Assembly (NCBI RefSeq): GCF_900090325.1
Contig: NZ_FMHW01000002.1
Coordinates: forward strand, 2,914,001 to 2,978,000
DNA from: Micromonospora pallida
GTDB taxonomy: Bacteria; Actinomycetota; Actinomycetes; Mycobacteriales; Micromonosporaceae
Reading direction: 5' to 3'
DNA length: 64,000 nucleotides
The position numbers were made by a program, and so were the translations under genes. Below the pieces are notes generated by a model. That model was not told the DNA's origin, ran no database searches, and saw only the letters and a list, made by a program, of their open reading frames with translations. This document shows positions 50,148 to 57,875 of this stretch, in pieces (the first letter of the stretch is position 1; every line of letters starts with the position of its first letter).

Positions 50148-50984
50148 TCAACGGGTGGTGAACTCGTTTGCGGCCGCGACCACGTCGGCGGCGAAGCCGC
50201 CCGCGTACGCTGCCGTTGCGCCGCCGTCGACCGGCAATACGATCCCCGTGACGAAGGACGACGCGTCGCTTCCGAGCCACAGGGCGGCCTCGGCAATGTC
50301 GGACGGCAAACCCAGGCGCCCGATCGGCTGCGAGGCACCCAGCTTCTCCTCGAGGAAGTCGCTGAACGCATCCGCCTGGTTCGGGGGAACGCCGAAGCTG
50401 CGCGCCATGATGGGCGTGCGGATGATCCCGGGGGCGATGGCGTTGGACCGGATGCCGAGCGGTGCGAGCTCGGCGACGGCTTGCCGCACGACCCCGACGA
50501 TCGCGTGTTTCGCAATCGTGTATCCCGCGGCACTCCAGCCGCCCTGCAGGCCGGCGGCGCTCGCCGTCGAGACGATCGAGCCGCCGGTGCCCTGGCGCCG
50601 GAACTGCTGCGCCGCGTACTTGTGGCCGAGCACAACCGAGCGCGTCAGCAACGCGATCGTCCTGTCGAAGCCCTCACTTCCGATCTCGACCAACGGAGAC
50701 GGATCTCCCTGCGCGCCCGCGTTGTTGAACATGATGTCGAGCTTTCCGAACTCACTCACCGCCCGGTCGACTGCCGCAGCAATGTCGGCTTCGCTCGTGA
50801 CATCGGTATGGACGTAGACGAGCGAGCCCCCGTACTCCCTCTGGAGCGTCGCGCCGGCTTCGTCGTTGATGTCGGCGGCGACGACCTTCGCGCCCTCGGC
50901 GACGAAGAGCTCGGCGCCGCCGCGACCGATGCCGCTCGCCGCGCCCGTGATCACCGCGACCTTGCCCTTCAATCGATCCGGCAT
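50148..50984 (-). CDS. Short-chain dehydrogenase/reductase (classical, NAD(P)-dependent)
   Basis: A 278-aa SDR: TGAASGIGRGGA (cofactor loop, about 14-25), ADINDEAGA with an acidic residue after strand two (NAD preference), NNAGAQGD, catalytic Ser in SIVSTASAAG, YTIAKHA (Tyr and Lys) and PVDGG near the end. The third codon positions are visibly less GC-biased than in the neighbours (codons such as CGA, GAT, ATT occur more often), hinting at a more recent arrival. Substrate unknown. It stands alone. Confidence 0.86.
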   Translation of the reverse strand: MPDRLKGKVAVITGAASGIGRGGAELFVAEGAKVVAADINDEAGATLQREYGGSLVYVHTDVTSEADIAAAVDRAVSEFGKLDIMFNNAGAQGDPSPLVEIGSEGFDRTIALLTRSVVLGHKYAAQQFRRQGTGGSIVSTASAAGLQGGWSAAGYTIAKHAIVGVVRQAVAELAPLGIRSNAIAPGIIRTPIMARSFGVPPNQADAFSDFLEEKLGASQPIGRLGLPSDIAEAALWLGSDASSFVTGIVLPVDGGATAAYAGGFAADVVAAANEFTTR

Positions 50985-51413
50985 GAGCCTTGACCTTCCG
51001 TGAGAGCGCCTCTGACAGTCAGGCCATCCGCCGGGCAGTGCGCGGGAGGCGGTGATTCAGCATTCGAGACTTGCTGCGCGCGATGCCCGCCTCAGCAGCC
51101 GCCATCGTCGCGTCATCGTGGAACCGAGCCGCAGCTCCAGGCTACGGCGTTGGGGGCCCCATGCGGCCCCCAACGACAAGACCGAACGGCCGCGCCCGAC
51201 AGAACCGGACACCTGTAACAACCGGGCACCCGCTCATCGGCTACGACGCCGGCCAGCACCGGGCCGGCGCTGACCTGCCAGCCGACACGAGCGAGGTTGA
51301 CCTGCCAAAACCCCAGTCCGTGTCGGCTGTGAGGGGCATCCTCGTAGCAGGGTCACGTGTCCCCCGTTCCGCACCCGGCCCGGCCGCCGCCAGCGGTACG
51401 CGAAGGAGCGATC
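50985..51413. other. Divergent intergenic region with one hairpin
   Basis: About 430 bp, no convincing gene. CGTTGGGGGCC (51148-51158) is inverted at 51165-51175 with a 6-nt loop. The rest shows no repeat and no clear promoter; its GC content is somewhat lower than in surrounding genes. Confidence 0.55.
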
Positions 51414-52946
51414 GTGCAGGTGCCCGACGTCAGCGTCGTCGTCCCGGTCTACGACACCATGCCGTACCTGCGGGCGTGTCTGGCGTCGCTGCTCGGGCAG
51501 ACGATCGGCCGCCGGCGGATGGAGGTCGTCGCGGTGGACGACGGCTCCACCGACGGTGGCGGGCGACTGCTGGACCAGTTCGCCGCGCGGTACCCGGACA
51601 CGGTGCGGGTGCGCCACCAGGCCAACTCCGGAGGCCCGGCGCACCCCTGCAACCGGGGGCTGGAGCTGGCCCGGGGACGGTACATCTTCTTCGTCGGCTC
51701 CGACGACCGCCTCGGCCCGGAGGCCCTGGAACGCCTGGTCACGGCGGCCGACCGGTACGACTCGGACGTGGTGCTCGGTCGGGCGGTCGGGGTCAACAGC
51801 CGGCACATGTTCCAGGAGATCTTCGCCGAGAGCCGGGTCGACGTGGACCTGTTCGACTCGGCGCTGCCCTGGTCGCTGGCGAACATCAAGCTGTTCCGCC
51901 GGGACCTGGTCGAACGCCACCACCTGCGGTTCCCCGAGGACATGCCGATCCTCAGCGACCAGCCGTTCACCCTCGAGGCGTGCTACCGGGCGCGACGGAT
52001 CTCGGTGCTCGCCGACTACGACTACTACCACGCGGTACGCCGCCTCGACGCCGGCAACATCACCTACCGCAGCCGGCTCGAGCAGCGGCTGCGCTGCGTG
52101 GAGTTGCTGGTCGACCGGGTGGCCGACCTGATCCCGGCGGGCAAACAGCGCAACGCGGTGCTGCGGCGGCACTTCGGCCTGGAGGTGGCCCACCTGGTCG
52201 GCGACGACCTGCGTCGGCTCGACCGGCCGACCCAGGAGCGGGTGTACCGGGTGGTCCGGCGGCTGGTCGACCGCTACCTCACCGACGACCTGCGTGACCG
52301 GCTCGACATCGAGGCCCGGCTGCGGCTGGCCGCCGTCGCCGACGGTGGGCTGGCCGATCTGCTCGCCGTGATCGAGCAGGACGCCGAGCGGGGCGTGCCA
52401 CCGACCGTCGTGACCGGGGGGCGCTGGCACGCCGGCTACCCGGGGGTGGGGCTGCCCGCGTGGACCGACGTGACCAGGGTCCACGCCGACTGGCTGGCCC
52501 GCCTGGACGCCGTCGCGGTGACCTGGGCGGGCACCCGGAGCCTGACCGTCACCGCCCACAGCCCGCACCCCGACCTGGCGTCGGCCGTCGGTGGGCCGCT
52601 GACCGTCCGCGCCGGCCGGATCGTCGGCGACACCCTCGACGTCACCGCCAGCGGGCGGGGCAGCCTGGTGCGGGTCCGCTTCCCGGTGGAGCGGCTGCTG
52701 GCCGGCAGCGTCGCCACCGGGCAACGACACCCGCTACGGGTCGAGGTCGCCGGGACGGCCGGCCGGGGGGCCGCCGCGCTGCGCGCCCCCGGGCTGGCGC
52801 CGTCCCGGCCCCGGATCCGCCGGCACGGCACCCGGCTGTACGCGGTCACCACCGGCCTCGACGGCCGGACCGGTCAACTCGTGCTGGCGGTGGTGCCGGT
52901 GACCGCCGCCCGGCTGGCCGCCCGACTACGCCGACGCGGCCGGTAA
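51414..52946 (+). CDS. Glycosyltransferase family 2 (teichoic-acid/polysaccharide type)
   Basis: A 510-aa protein. The GT-A domain begins VSVVVPVYDTMPYLRACL (about 6-23); VAVDDGSTDGG (about 40-50), FVGSDDRLGPEALERL (DxD-type site) and NIKLFRRDLV, then the C-terminal base region around DQPFTLEACYRARR follow. After about residue 280 comes a beta-rich C-terminal domain often seen in CDP-glycerol or teichoic-acid-related transferases. GTG 51414 with GGAG 7 nt upstream is preferred over 51357. Product: a cell-surface glycan. Confidence 0.86.
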   Translation: MQVPDVSVVVPVYDTMPYLRACLASLLGQTIGRRRMEVVAVDDGSTDGGGRLLDQFAARYPDTVRVRHQANSGGPAHPCNRGLELARGRYIFFVGSDDRLGPEALERLVTAADRYDSDVVLGRAVGVNSRHMFQEIFAESRVDVDLFDSALPWSLANIKLFRRDLVERHHLRFPEDMPILSDQPFTLEACYRARRISVLADYDYYHAVRRLDAGNITYRSRLEQRLRCVELLVDRVADLIPAGKQRNAVLRRHFGLEVAHLVGDDLRRLDRPTQERVYRVVRRLVDRYLTDDLRDRLDIEARLRLAAVADGGLADLLAVIEQDAERGVPPTVVTGGRWHAGYPGVGLPAWTDVTRVHADWLARLDAVAVTWAGTRSLTVTAHSPHPDLASAVGGPLTVRAGRIVGDTLDVTASGRGSLVRVRFPVERLLAGSVATGQRHPLRVEVAGTAGRGAAALRAPGLAPSRPRIRRHGTRLYAVTTGLDGRTGQLVLAVVPVTAARLAARLRRRGR

Positions 52947-53033
52947 CCGACGCGGCGCGGCGGAGTGGACCGCTCCGCACGCGGGGGTGGAGCGGGCGGT
53001 ACCGTCGGCCCGGAAGAGGGATGGCACCGACGG

Positions 53034-53540
53034 GTGGAGGCGGCCACGGCCAGGGAGCGGGGACGCACGCTCATCGCGTCCAACAAGAAGGCACGGCACG
53101 ACTACACGATCCTCAAGACGTACGAGGCGGGCATCGTGCTGGTCGGCACGGAGGTCAAGTCGCTACGGGCCGGGCGGGCGTCGCTGGTCGACGCGTTCGC
53201 CCAGGAACGCGACGGCGAGATCCTGCTGTACGGGCTGCACATCGCCGAGTACGGCTTCGGCACGTGGACCAACCACGCGCCCCGCCGTACCCGCAAGCTG
53301 CTGCTGCACCGGGTGGAGATCGCCCGGATCCTGGAGAAGCTGCGCGACGGCGGGGCGACGCTGGTGCCGCTGTCGATGTACTTCGAGAACGGCTGGGCCA
53401 AGGTCGAGCTGGCGCTGGCGCGCGGCAAGAAGTCGTACGACAAGCGGCAGACCCTCGCCGAGCGGGACGCCAACCGCGAGATCGCCCGTGAGCTGGGCCG
53501 ACGCCTCAAGGGGCAGCGCCGGGGCCAGCGGACCACCTGA
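53034..53540 (+). CDS. smpB: SsrA-binding protein SmpB
   Basis: A 168-aa RNA-binding protein that brings tmRNA to stalled ribosomes. [20 protein letters not shown] (about 13-32), [18 protein letters not shown] (about 37-54), [14 protein letters not shown] and the basic C-terminal tail [20 protein letters not shown] (about 134-153) are diagnostic. The GTG at 53034 gives the usual length; an earlier in-frame start at 52965 would add 23 atypical residues. No ssrA gene is found within the following 1 kb. A 15-bp hairpin overlaps the stop codon. Confidence 0.96.
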   Translation: MEAATARERGRTLIASNKKARHDYTILKTYEAGIVLVGTEVKSLRAGRASLVDAFAQERDGEILLYGLHIAEYGFGTWTNHAPRRTRKLLLHRVEIARILEKLRDGGATLVPLSMYFENGWAKVELALARGKKSYDKRQTLAERDANREIARELGRRLKGQRRGQRTT

Positions 53541-53571
53541 CGGGTGCCGGCGTCGCCGCCGGCACCCGTCA
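53538..53571 (+). terminator. Hairpin overlapping the smpB stop codon
   Basis: TGACGGGTGCCGGCG (53538-53552, beginning with the smpB stop) is perfectly inverted at 53557-53571 with a 4-nt loop. Confidence 0.85.
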
Positions 53572-53903
53572 GGGGTCATGCGGCGGCGCGGCGGGCAACG
53601 GCGGTCCGGGTGGCCCCGACAAACGTCCAGAACAGCGGCAACGTGGTGTTCTTGCGCTGGGCTCGGGTGTTGGTGCCGAAAATGGCGGTGCGCAACGGCG
53701 TGGTCGGCTCCAGTTGGGCGCCGGCCCGTGAGCGTCCGGTTGACGATGTTGGCTGGCGAGACCCCGGCCAGGTCCGGGTAGTCTCTGCCCGTCCAGGGTG
53801 GGCCACGCCGACCGCCGGGAACTTCCTCGTGCAGGTAGCCGCGCCCCGCAGCATCCACGCTGTGGGGGCCTTACCGTGTTGGGGTGCCGGTGACGAACGC
53901 CCC
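53572..53903. other. Intergenic region after smpB, no convincing gene
   Basis: About 330 bp. A minus-strand open frame (53576-54007) ends TAIFGTNTRAQRKNTTLPLF and onward, with less GC-typical composition, but it overlaps the sigma gene and has no recognisable domain. No tmRNA signature is present. Confidence 0.5.
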
Positions 53904-54812
53904 TCACCAGTGCCGACGAGGCCGTCCGAGCCGAATGGATCCGGGCCGACCGCTAGGACGTCTTGGTTGGCCACGACGAGACACCGCCGCCCTCGGCCGC
54001 AGATCATTCTCAGCCTGAATCCACAAGTCGATCACCGCCTTGATCAGCAACGCCGCCGTCGGCAAGGCAGCCCAACTCGGATCCTCCAGCACTTGGGCTA
54101 CCGCGACGGCAGTGCCGACGCCGCCGGCGAGGAGGCCGAGCAGCACCAGCAACACGAGGGCCGCCCTACCAAGGGCCTCCAGTACCGGCTTGAGCTTGGT
54201 CTTGGCTCGATGCAGGTGGGAGGAGACGGTGTTCTCCGCCATGCCAAGGCACCCGGCCATCTCCGCACGGGACCGGTCTTTCCGGAAGGTCCACTCAATC
54301 GCCTCGCGTTGCATACCGCTCAGCCCGGCGCTCTGCATCGCCGCATTGATCTCGTCGGCGAGTTCACGCTCGTTGTACGCCTGCACCGGGTCGGGCAGCT
54401 TGGCGACGGAGACCCACGGTGCCCGGCACGCCATCTGGTCCAGCACGGTGTGCGGCCCAGCCGGCTCGGCATCGGGATCGGTAGGTAGCGAGCCGGTGAA
54501 CCGGGCGTCTTCTCGCCGGGCCTGGTAGATGTAGCGGCGCGCCACGGTGAAGCCGTAGCGCTCCGGCTGGCGGACGGTCGACCACCGGCCGAGGACCTCG
54601 GCGATGGCGTGCTGCGCGACATCCTCGTCCGACAGCCGCGACCCCGGCACACCGCAGATGGCCAGCCATTTGGCCGCGAAGCGGCGCAGCCGTTCCCGGT
54701 TGGCCACACAGAATCTGATCTTCTCGGCCTCCGCAGCAGACCCCTCCTGTGGGGGGCCGTCGCCCGGCGACACCGGAGCACCAACGGACGAAAGCGCATG
54801 GTCAGCAGCCAC
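53904..54812 (-). CDS. Sigma-70 family (ECF-like) factor with C-terminal membrane helices
   Basis: A 302-aa protein. Region 2 spans about 30-110 (LSDEDVAQHAIAEVLGRW; QPERYGFTVARRYIYQ). Region 4 spans about 165-215 (GMQREAIEWTFRKDRSRAEM; MAENTVSSHLHRAKTKL). It is followed directly by hydrophobic segments ALVLLVLLGLLAGGVGTAVA (about 227-246) and a second weaker one (AALPTAALLIKAVIDLW), and a basic tail. GTG 54812 overlaps the end of the upstream small gene by 11 bp. The membrane tether could keep it inactive until cleavage. No anti-sigma gene is adjacent. Confidence 0.72.
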   Translation of the reverse strand: MAADHALSSVGAPVSPGDGPPQEGSAAEAEKIRFCVANRERLRRFAAKWLAICGVPGSRLSDEDVAQHAIAEVLGRWSTVRQPERYGFTVARRYIYQARREDARFTGSLPTDPDAEPAGPHTVLDQMACRAPWVSVAKLPDPVQAYNERELADEINAAMQSAGLSGMQREAIEWTFRKDRSRAEMAGCLGMAENTVSSHLHRAKTKLKPVLEALGRAALVLLVLLGLLAGGVGTAVAVAQVLEDPSWAALPTAALLIKAVIDLWIQAENDLRPRAAVSRRGQPRRPSGRPGSIRLGRPRRHW

Positions 54813-55020
54813 TGACGTGTTCCCGCGCTCCCGCCACCCGCACGTACCAGGTACCGCCACGGCCGCTACCGCCGACCTCGGAACCCGGGGGCAACTCGGC
54901 TGCCGCCTTCACCAGCCGGATACGGGCACGCACGGTCCACGCGTCGGCTGCGGCGCCAGCGAGCCGGGCCGCCGCAGGCACGGCTGCGGCCAACCCGGTC
55001 ACCGTCCAAGGGTCGATCAT
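54802..55020 (-). CDS. Small protein of unknown function, upstream partner of the sigma factor
   Basis: A 72-aa protein starting MIDPWTVTGLAAAVPAAARL, an Ala-rich hydrophobic N-terminus, then VRARIRLVKAAAELPPGSEV and a Gly-rich YVRVAGARE tail. GAAGGGA lies upstream of ATG 55020. Its 3' end overlaps the sigma-factor start by 11 bp, implying joint translation. No family recognised. Confidence 0.5.
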   Translation of the reverse strand: MIDPWTVTGLAAAVPAAARLAGAAADAWTVRARIRLVKAAAELPPGSEVGGSGRGGTWYVRVAGAREHVSGC

Positions 55021-55414
55021 CAGGGGGTCCCTTCCCGGTCGTCCTCGCGCCGGTAGCGCGAGCTGATCGATCGGTACGGGTACCTGGCCGCAGGTTCCGT
55101 TACCAATTGCGGTGTGACGGCGACCACACTTTGGTCGGCGCACCCCCCACGTCTTCGAGATCATCCTGCTGCCTATCTCGGCCGCACCTTGGCGGTGCCC
55201 CTAAGAACGACGACGCGCTGGCCACCTCCACCGCGCGGAGGCCACGGGTACGCATCCGCCCCGGCGGCATCCTCCTGCTCGTCATCGACGAAGCCGGGCA
55301 ACTGCGCCGCACCCTGCGCTGCCCCTACCACCCACCACGCTCGGCCGCATCCGCAACGCCCGCCCAGCATCCGCAGTCCCGCCCCCGGCAGCCACCCCGC
55401 AGCAGGTCATCACA
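55021..55414. other. Intergenic region with only weak short open frames
   Basis: About 390 bp between two minus-strand genes. Plus-strand frames at 55107-55427 and 55114-55431 are Pro/Arg/Ser-rich, overlap each other and lack homology or ribosome sites, so no gene is called. No hairpin or repeat was noticed. Confidence 0.5.
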
Positions 55415-55780
55415 TCACTCGACGTAGGTAGGCGGGAGATAGAACCACCCCACAGCCGGTGCGTCGTCGCAGGTGGTCCGCGAGTCCCACGCCCGAGCCC
55501 ACGCCTCACGGTCGCCTTCGCCCTGCGCGAACGCAGTGAGCTGGCGATGCTCCCCCCAGACCCGCGCCGCCTGTTCCGCAGTGATCTCATGCAGAACCAA
55601 TACTCGCGGCTCCGACACCTGGGCTCCGGTAATCCACTCAGGCACCGCCGCAAACCAGTACTCGTGGCCCTCGTAGAGCGCCAACCCGTCCAAAGGGCCG
55701 TCGTAGAAGTCCAAGACGCCAACAACCTGCACCCCAACCACCTCGGGTAGGCCCTTCAGCACGGCGGAGTCAAGATGCAC
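55415..55780 (-). CDS. Conserved small protein of unknown function
   Basis: A 121-aa soluble protein: VVGVLDFYDGPLDGLALYEG (about 19-38), YWFAAVPEWITGAQ, VLVLHEITAEQAARVWGEHR and WFYLPPTYVE at the C-terminus. Such proteins occur as orphan genes in actinomycetes. GTG 55780 has TAGCGT (55792-55787) ending 6 nt upstream and no Shine-Dalgarno, a leaderless-type start. No domain function can be assigned. Confidence 0.65.
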   Translation of the reverse strand: MHLDSAVLKGLPEVVGVQVVGVLDFYDGPLDGLALYEGHEYWFAAVPEWITGAQVSEPRVLVLHEITAEQAARVWGEHRQLTAFAQGEGDREAWARAWDSRTTCDDAPAVGWFYLPPTYVE

Positions 55781-55992
55781 TCCCGCACGCTAGCCAGCCA
55801 ACCCCGCACCCGCCATCCCATATGTTCGATACGACCACCAGCCAAATCCGCTCACGGCCCTGGCGTCACACATCCTGCGACGCCGTTTCGTCAACCATCA
55901 TGCGAGAGCAGGCATCCCGGGCACGGTCCCAGCGCGGTCAGTACCGTCCGTCTGTCGACGCCAATCCCCCTGGCGGGCATTCCCACAACCGG

Positions 55993-56283
55993 TCAGCGTG
56001 GAGGCAGGTACGGCTCCGCCGGCATCGGCACCTCGACGAAGGTGGCCCCGTGCAGGTCCAGCCAGGCCCGGTCCGGGCCCCGGACCAGCCGCAGCATCAC
56101 CGCCTCGCAGGCCGGGCAGCGGGCCACCAGGCCGGGCGCGTGGCTGAACACGTGCAGTCCGGCCATCGGACCGGTCCGTCCGCACGACGCGCACCGGCCG
56201 GTCGCGCCGCTCAGGTCGACGGCGAACAGCTCGCGCAGCGGCCCGTCCAGCACGTTGCCGTCCTGATAGGACATGTCGGTCAT
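55993..56283 (-). CDS. DUF6510-like zinc-ribbon protein
   Basis: A 96-aa protein with two CxxC pairs (CASC about 31-34, CPAC about 56-59) forming a probable zinc ribbon. Flanking segments are LFAVDLSGATGR and FSHAPGLVARCP. GGAGG lies 6 nt before ATG 56283. It ends the operon with the molybdopterin oxidoreductase and the FAD reductase, an association that recurs in actinomycetes. Possible role: small redox or metal-handling partner; not demonstrated. Confidence 0.78.
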   Translation of the reverse strand: MTDMSYQDGNVLDGPLRELFAVDLSGATGRCASCGRTGPMAGLHVFSHAPGLVARCPACEAVMLRLVRGPDRAWLDLHGATFVEVPMPAEPYLPPR

Positions 56284-56396
56284 CGGTTCCTCCTTCGCTC
56301 CGCCGCCGAACGCGACCCGGGCCGGTCGGCGGCTCACCCCCCGTCAGCGGCTCACCCGTCGACGACCCCGGCTGCGACGTACCCCCCGGCACCGGT

Positions 56397-57149
56397 TCAT
56401 CCCGTCGGGCCGAACCGCTCGGTGCGGACCCGGCGGGTCGGGTGGCCCAGCCCCACCAGCAGGTCGGCCACCGTCTCCACGAACCCGGTGGGCCCGCAGA
56501 CGTAACAGAGCGGCGCCAGGTCGGCCGGCCAGCCGTGGCGGTTCACGTCGGCCAGGCCGATCCGGTGCGGCTCCCCCCGCCAGCCGTCCGGGGCCCGCCG
56601 GGTGTAGACGTACGCGACGTCCAGGCCTCCGTCGTCGCGGGCCCGGCGGCGCAGCTCGTCGGCGTAGACGACGTCGTCCGGGGCCCGCACCGAGTAGACC
56701 AGCCGGAACGGCGTCCGGTTGCCGGCCGCGCGGCGGGCCCGGACCATCGCCATCAACGGCACCACCCCGGACCCGCCGGCCACCAGCAGCACCGGCGCCG
56801 TCTGGTCGGTACGCCAGACGAACCAGCCGCCCACCGGGCCGCGCACCTCGACCGGGTCGCCCTCGGCGTACACGTCGGTCAGGTACGGCGACACCTCACC
56901 GTCGGGGAACCGCTGCACGGTCAGCTCGATCCGGCTGCCGTCCACCGGGGCGGCCAGCGAGTACGCCCGAGCGGCCTGGTAGCCGTCCTCGGCGGTGAGC
57001 CGGACGTCCACGTGCTGGCCGGGCAGGTGCCCCGGCCAGCCGGGCACGTCGAGGACCAGGGTCTGCGCGGTCGGTGTCTCCACCCGGCGTTCGACGAGCC
57101 GGGCCACCCGCCAGGTCAGCGGGCCGCGCCCGCCATCGGGGGTGGTCAC
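56397..57149 (-). CDS. Ferredoxin-NAD(P)+ reductase-like FAD oxidoreductase
   Basis: A 250-aa FNR-type flavoprotein. FAD motif RAYSLAAP (about 61-68), NAD(P)-binding GGSGVVPLMAM (about 122-132) and YVCGPTGFVE (about 222-231). No ferredoxin or iron-sulfur domain is attached. GTG 57149 begins 1 nt after the stop of the molybdopterin gene, so the two are coupled. It probably supplies electrons from NAD(P)H to, or accepts them from, the molybdopterin enzyme. Confidence 0.88.
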   Translation of the reverse strand: MTTPDGGRGPLTWRVARLVERRVETPTAQTLVLDVPGWPGHLPGQHVDVRLTAEDGYQAARAYSLAAPVDGSRIELTVQRFPDGEVSPYLTDVYAEGDPVEVRGPVGGWFVWRTDQTAPVLLVAGGSGVVPLMAMVRARRAAGNRTPFRLVYSVRAPDDVVYADELRRRARDDGGLDVAYVYTRRAPDGWRGEPHRIGLADVNRHGWPADLAPLCYVCGPTGFVETVADLLVGLGHPTRRVRTERFGPTG

Positions 57150-57150
57150 C

Positions 57151-57750
57151 TCAGTCGCCCTGGTAGCGCTGCTCACGCCACGGGTCGCCGTAGTCGTGGT
57201 AGCCGCCAGTCTCCCAGAAGCCCGGCGTGTCGTCGACGAGCAGCCGGATGCCCCGCACCCACTTGGCCGACTTCCAGAAGTACAGGTGCGGGACAAGCAG
57301 CCGGGCCGGGCCGCCGTGCTCGGGGGCCAGCGGGGCGTCGTCGAAGCGGTGCGCCACCCAGGCCCGCCCCTCGCGCAGGTCGGTCAGGGGCAGGTTGGTG
57401 GTGTAGCCGCCGTACGAGTGGGCCAGCGCGTACCGGGCGTCGGTGTCGATCCCGGCCAACAGGGTGTCCAGCGAGACGCCCTGCCAGCGGGTGCCGAGCT
57501 TGGACCAGCGGGTCACGCAGTGGATGTCCACCGTCGGCGTCTCCTGCGGCAGGCCCATCAGCTCGTCCCAGGTCCACCGGTACTCGGCACCGGCCTCGGT
57601 GCTGATCACGAACTCCCAGCGGTCCACCGGCACCTTCGGCGTCGGACCGGCGGAGAGCACCGGGAAGTCGGTGGTCAGGTACTGGCCGGGCGGCAGGTCC
57701 GGGGCGGTCGAGCGACGCCGCCCCCGGAAGCCGGGAGACACGATTCCCAC
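57151..57750 (-). CDS. Sulfite-oxidase-family molybdopterin oxidoreductase (YedY/MsrP-like)
   Basis: A 199-aa protein. Molybdenum-ligand Cys lies in VDIHCVTRWSKLGTRW (Cys about 76), followed by VSLDTLLAGI, YGGYTTNLPL and VPHLYFWKSAKWVRGI, all typical of small soluble sulfite-oxidase-fold proteins. No Tat signal is present, so unlike MsrP it is cytoplasmic. First gene of a three-gene operon with a FAD reductase and a zinc-ribbon protein. Substrate unknown. Confidence 0.9.
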   Translation of the reverse strand: MGIVSPGFRGRRRSTAPDLPPGQYLTTDFPVLSAGPTPKVPVDRWEFVISTEAGAEYRWTWDELMGLPQETPTVDIHCVTRWSKLGTRWQGVSLDTLLAGIDTDARYALAHSYGGYTTNLPLTDLREGRAWVAHRFDDAPLAPEHGGPARLLVPHLYFWKSAKWVRGIRLLVDDTPGFWETGGYHDYGDPWREQRYQGD

Positions 57751-57875
57751 CCGGTCAGTCCTACCACCCGGCGGGCCCGCCCGGCACCGTTCGCCGGAAC
57801 GGACCTCACCCGCCCGACTCGTTGATCCGGACCGGGTCGCCCCGTAGATTGTGGACCCGGAAGTGAGGAGAGTGG

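Noticed and set aside
53541..54000. tmRNA (ssrA) gene next to smpB
   Set aside because: No tRNA-like ends, no conserved 5' tmRNA start and no tag-reading frame could be found in this stretch.
53576..54007. Minus-strand 143-aa gene after smpB
   Set aside because: Overlaps the sigma-factor gene by about 100 bp, no domain, no ribosome site; the composition of the C-terminal part is curious but not enough.
55107..55431. Small plus-strand genes
   Set aside because: Two overlapping frames with low-complexity products and no initiation signals.
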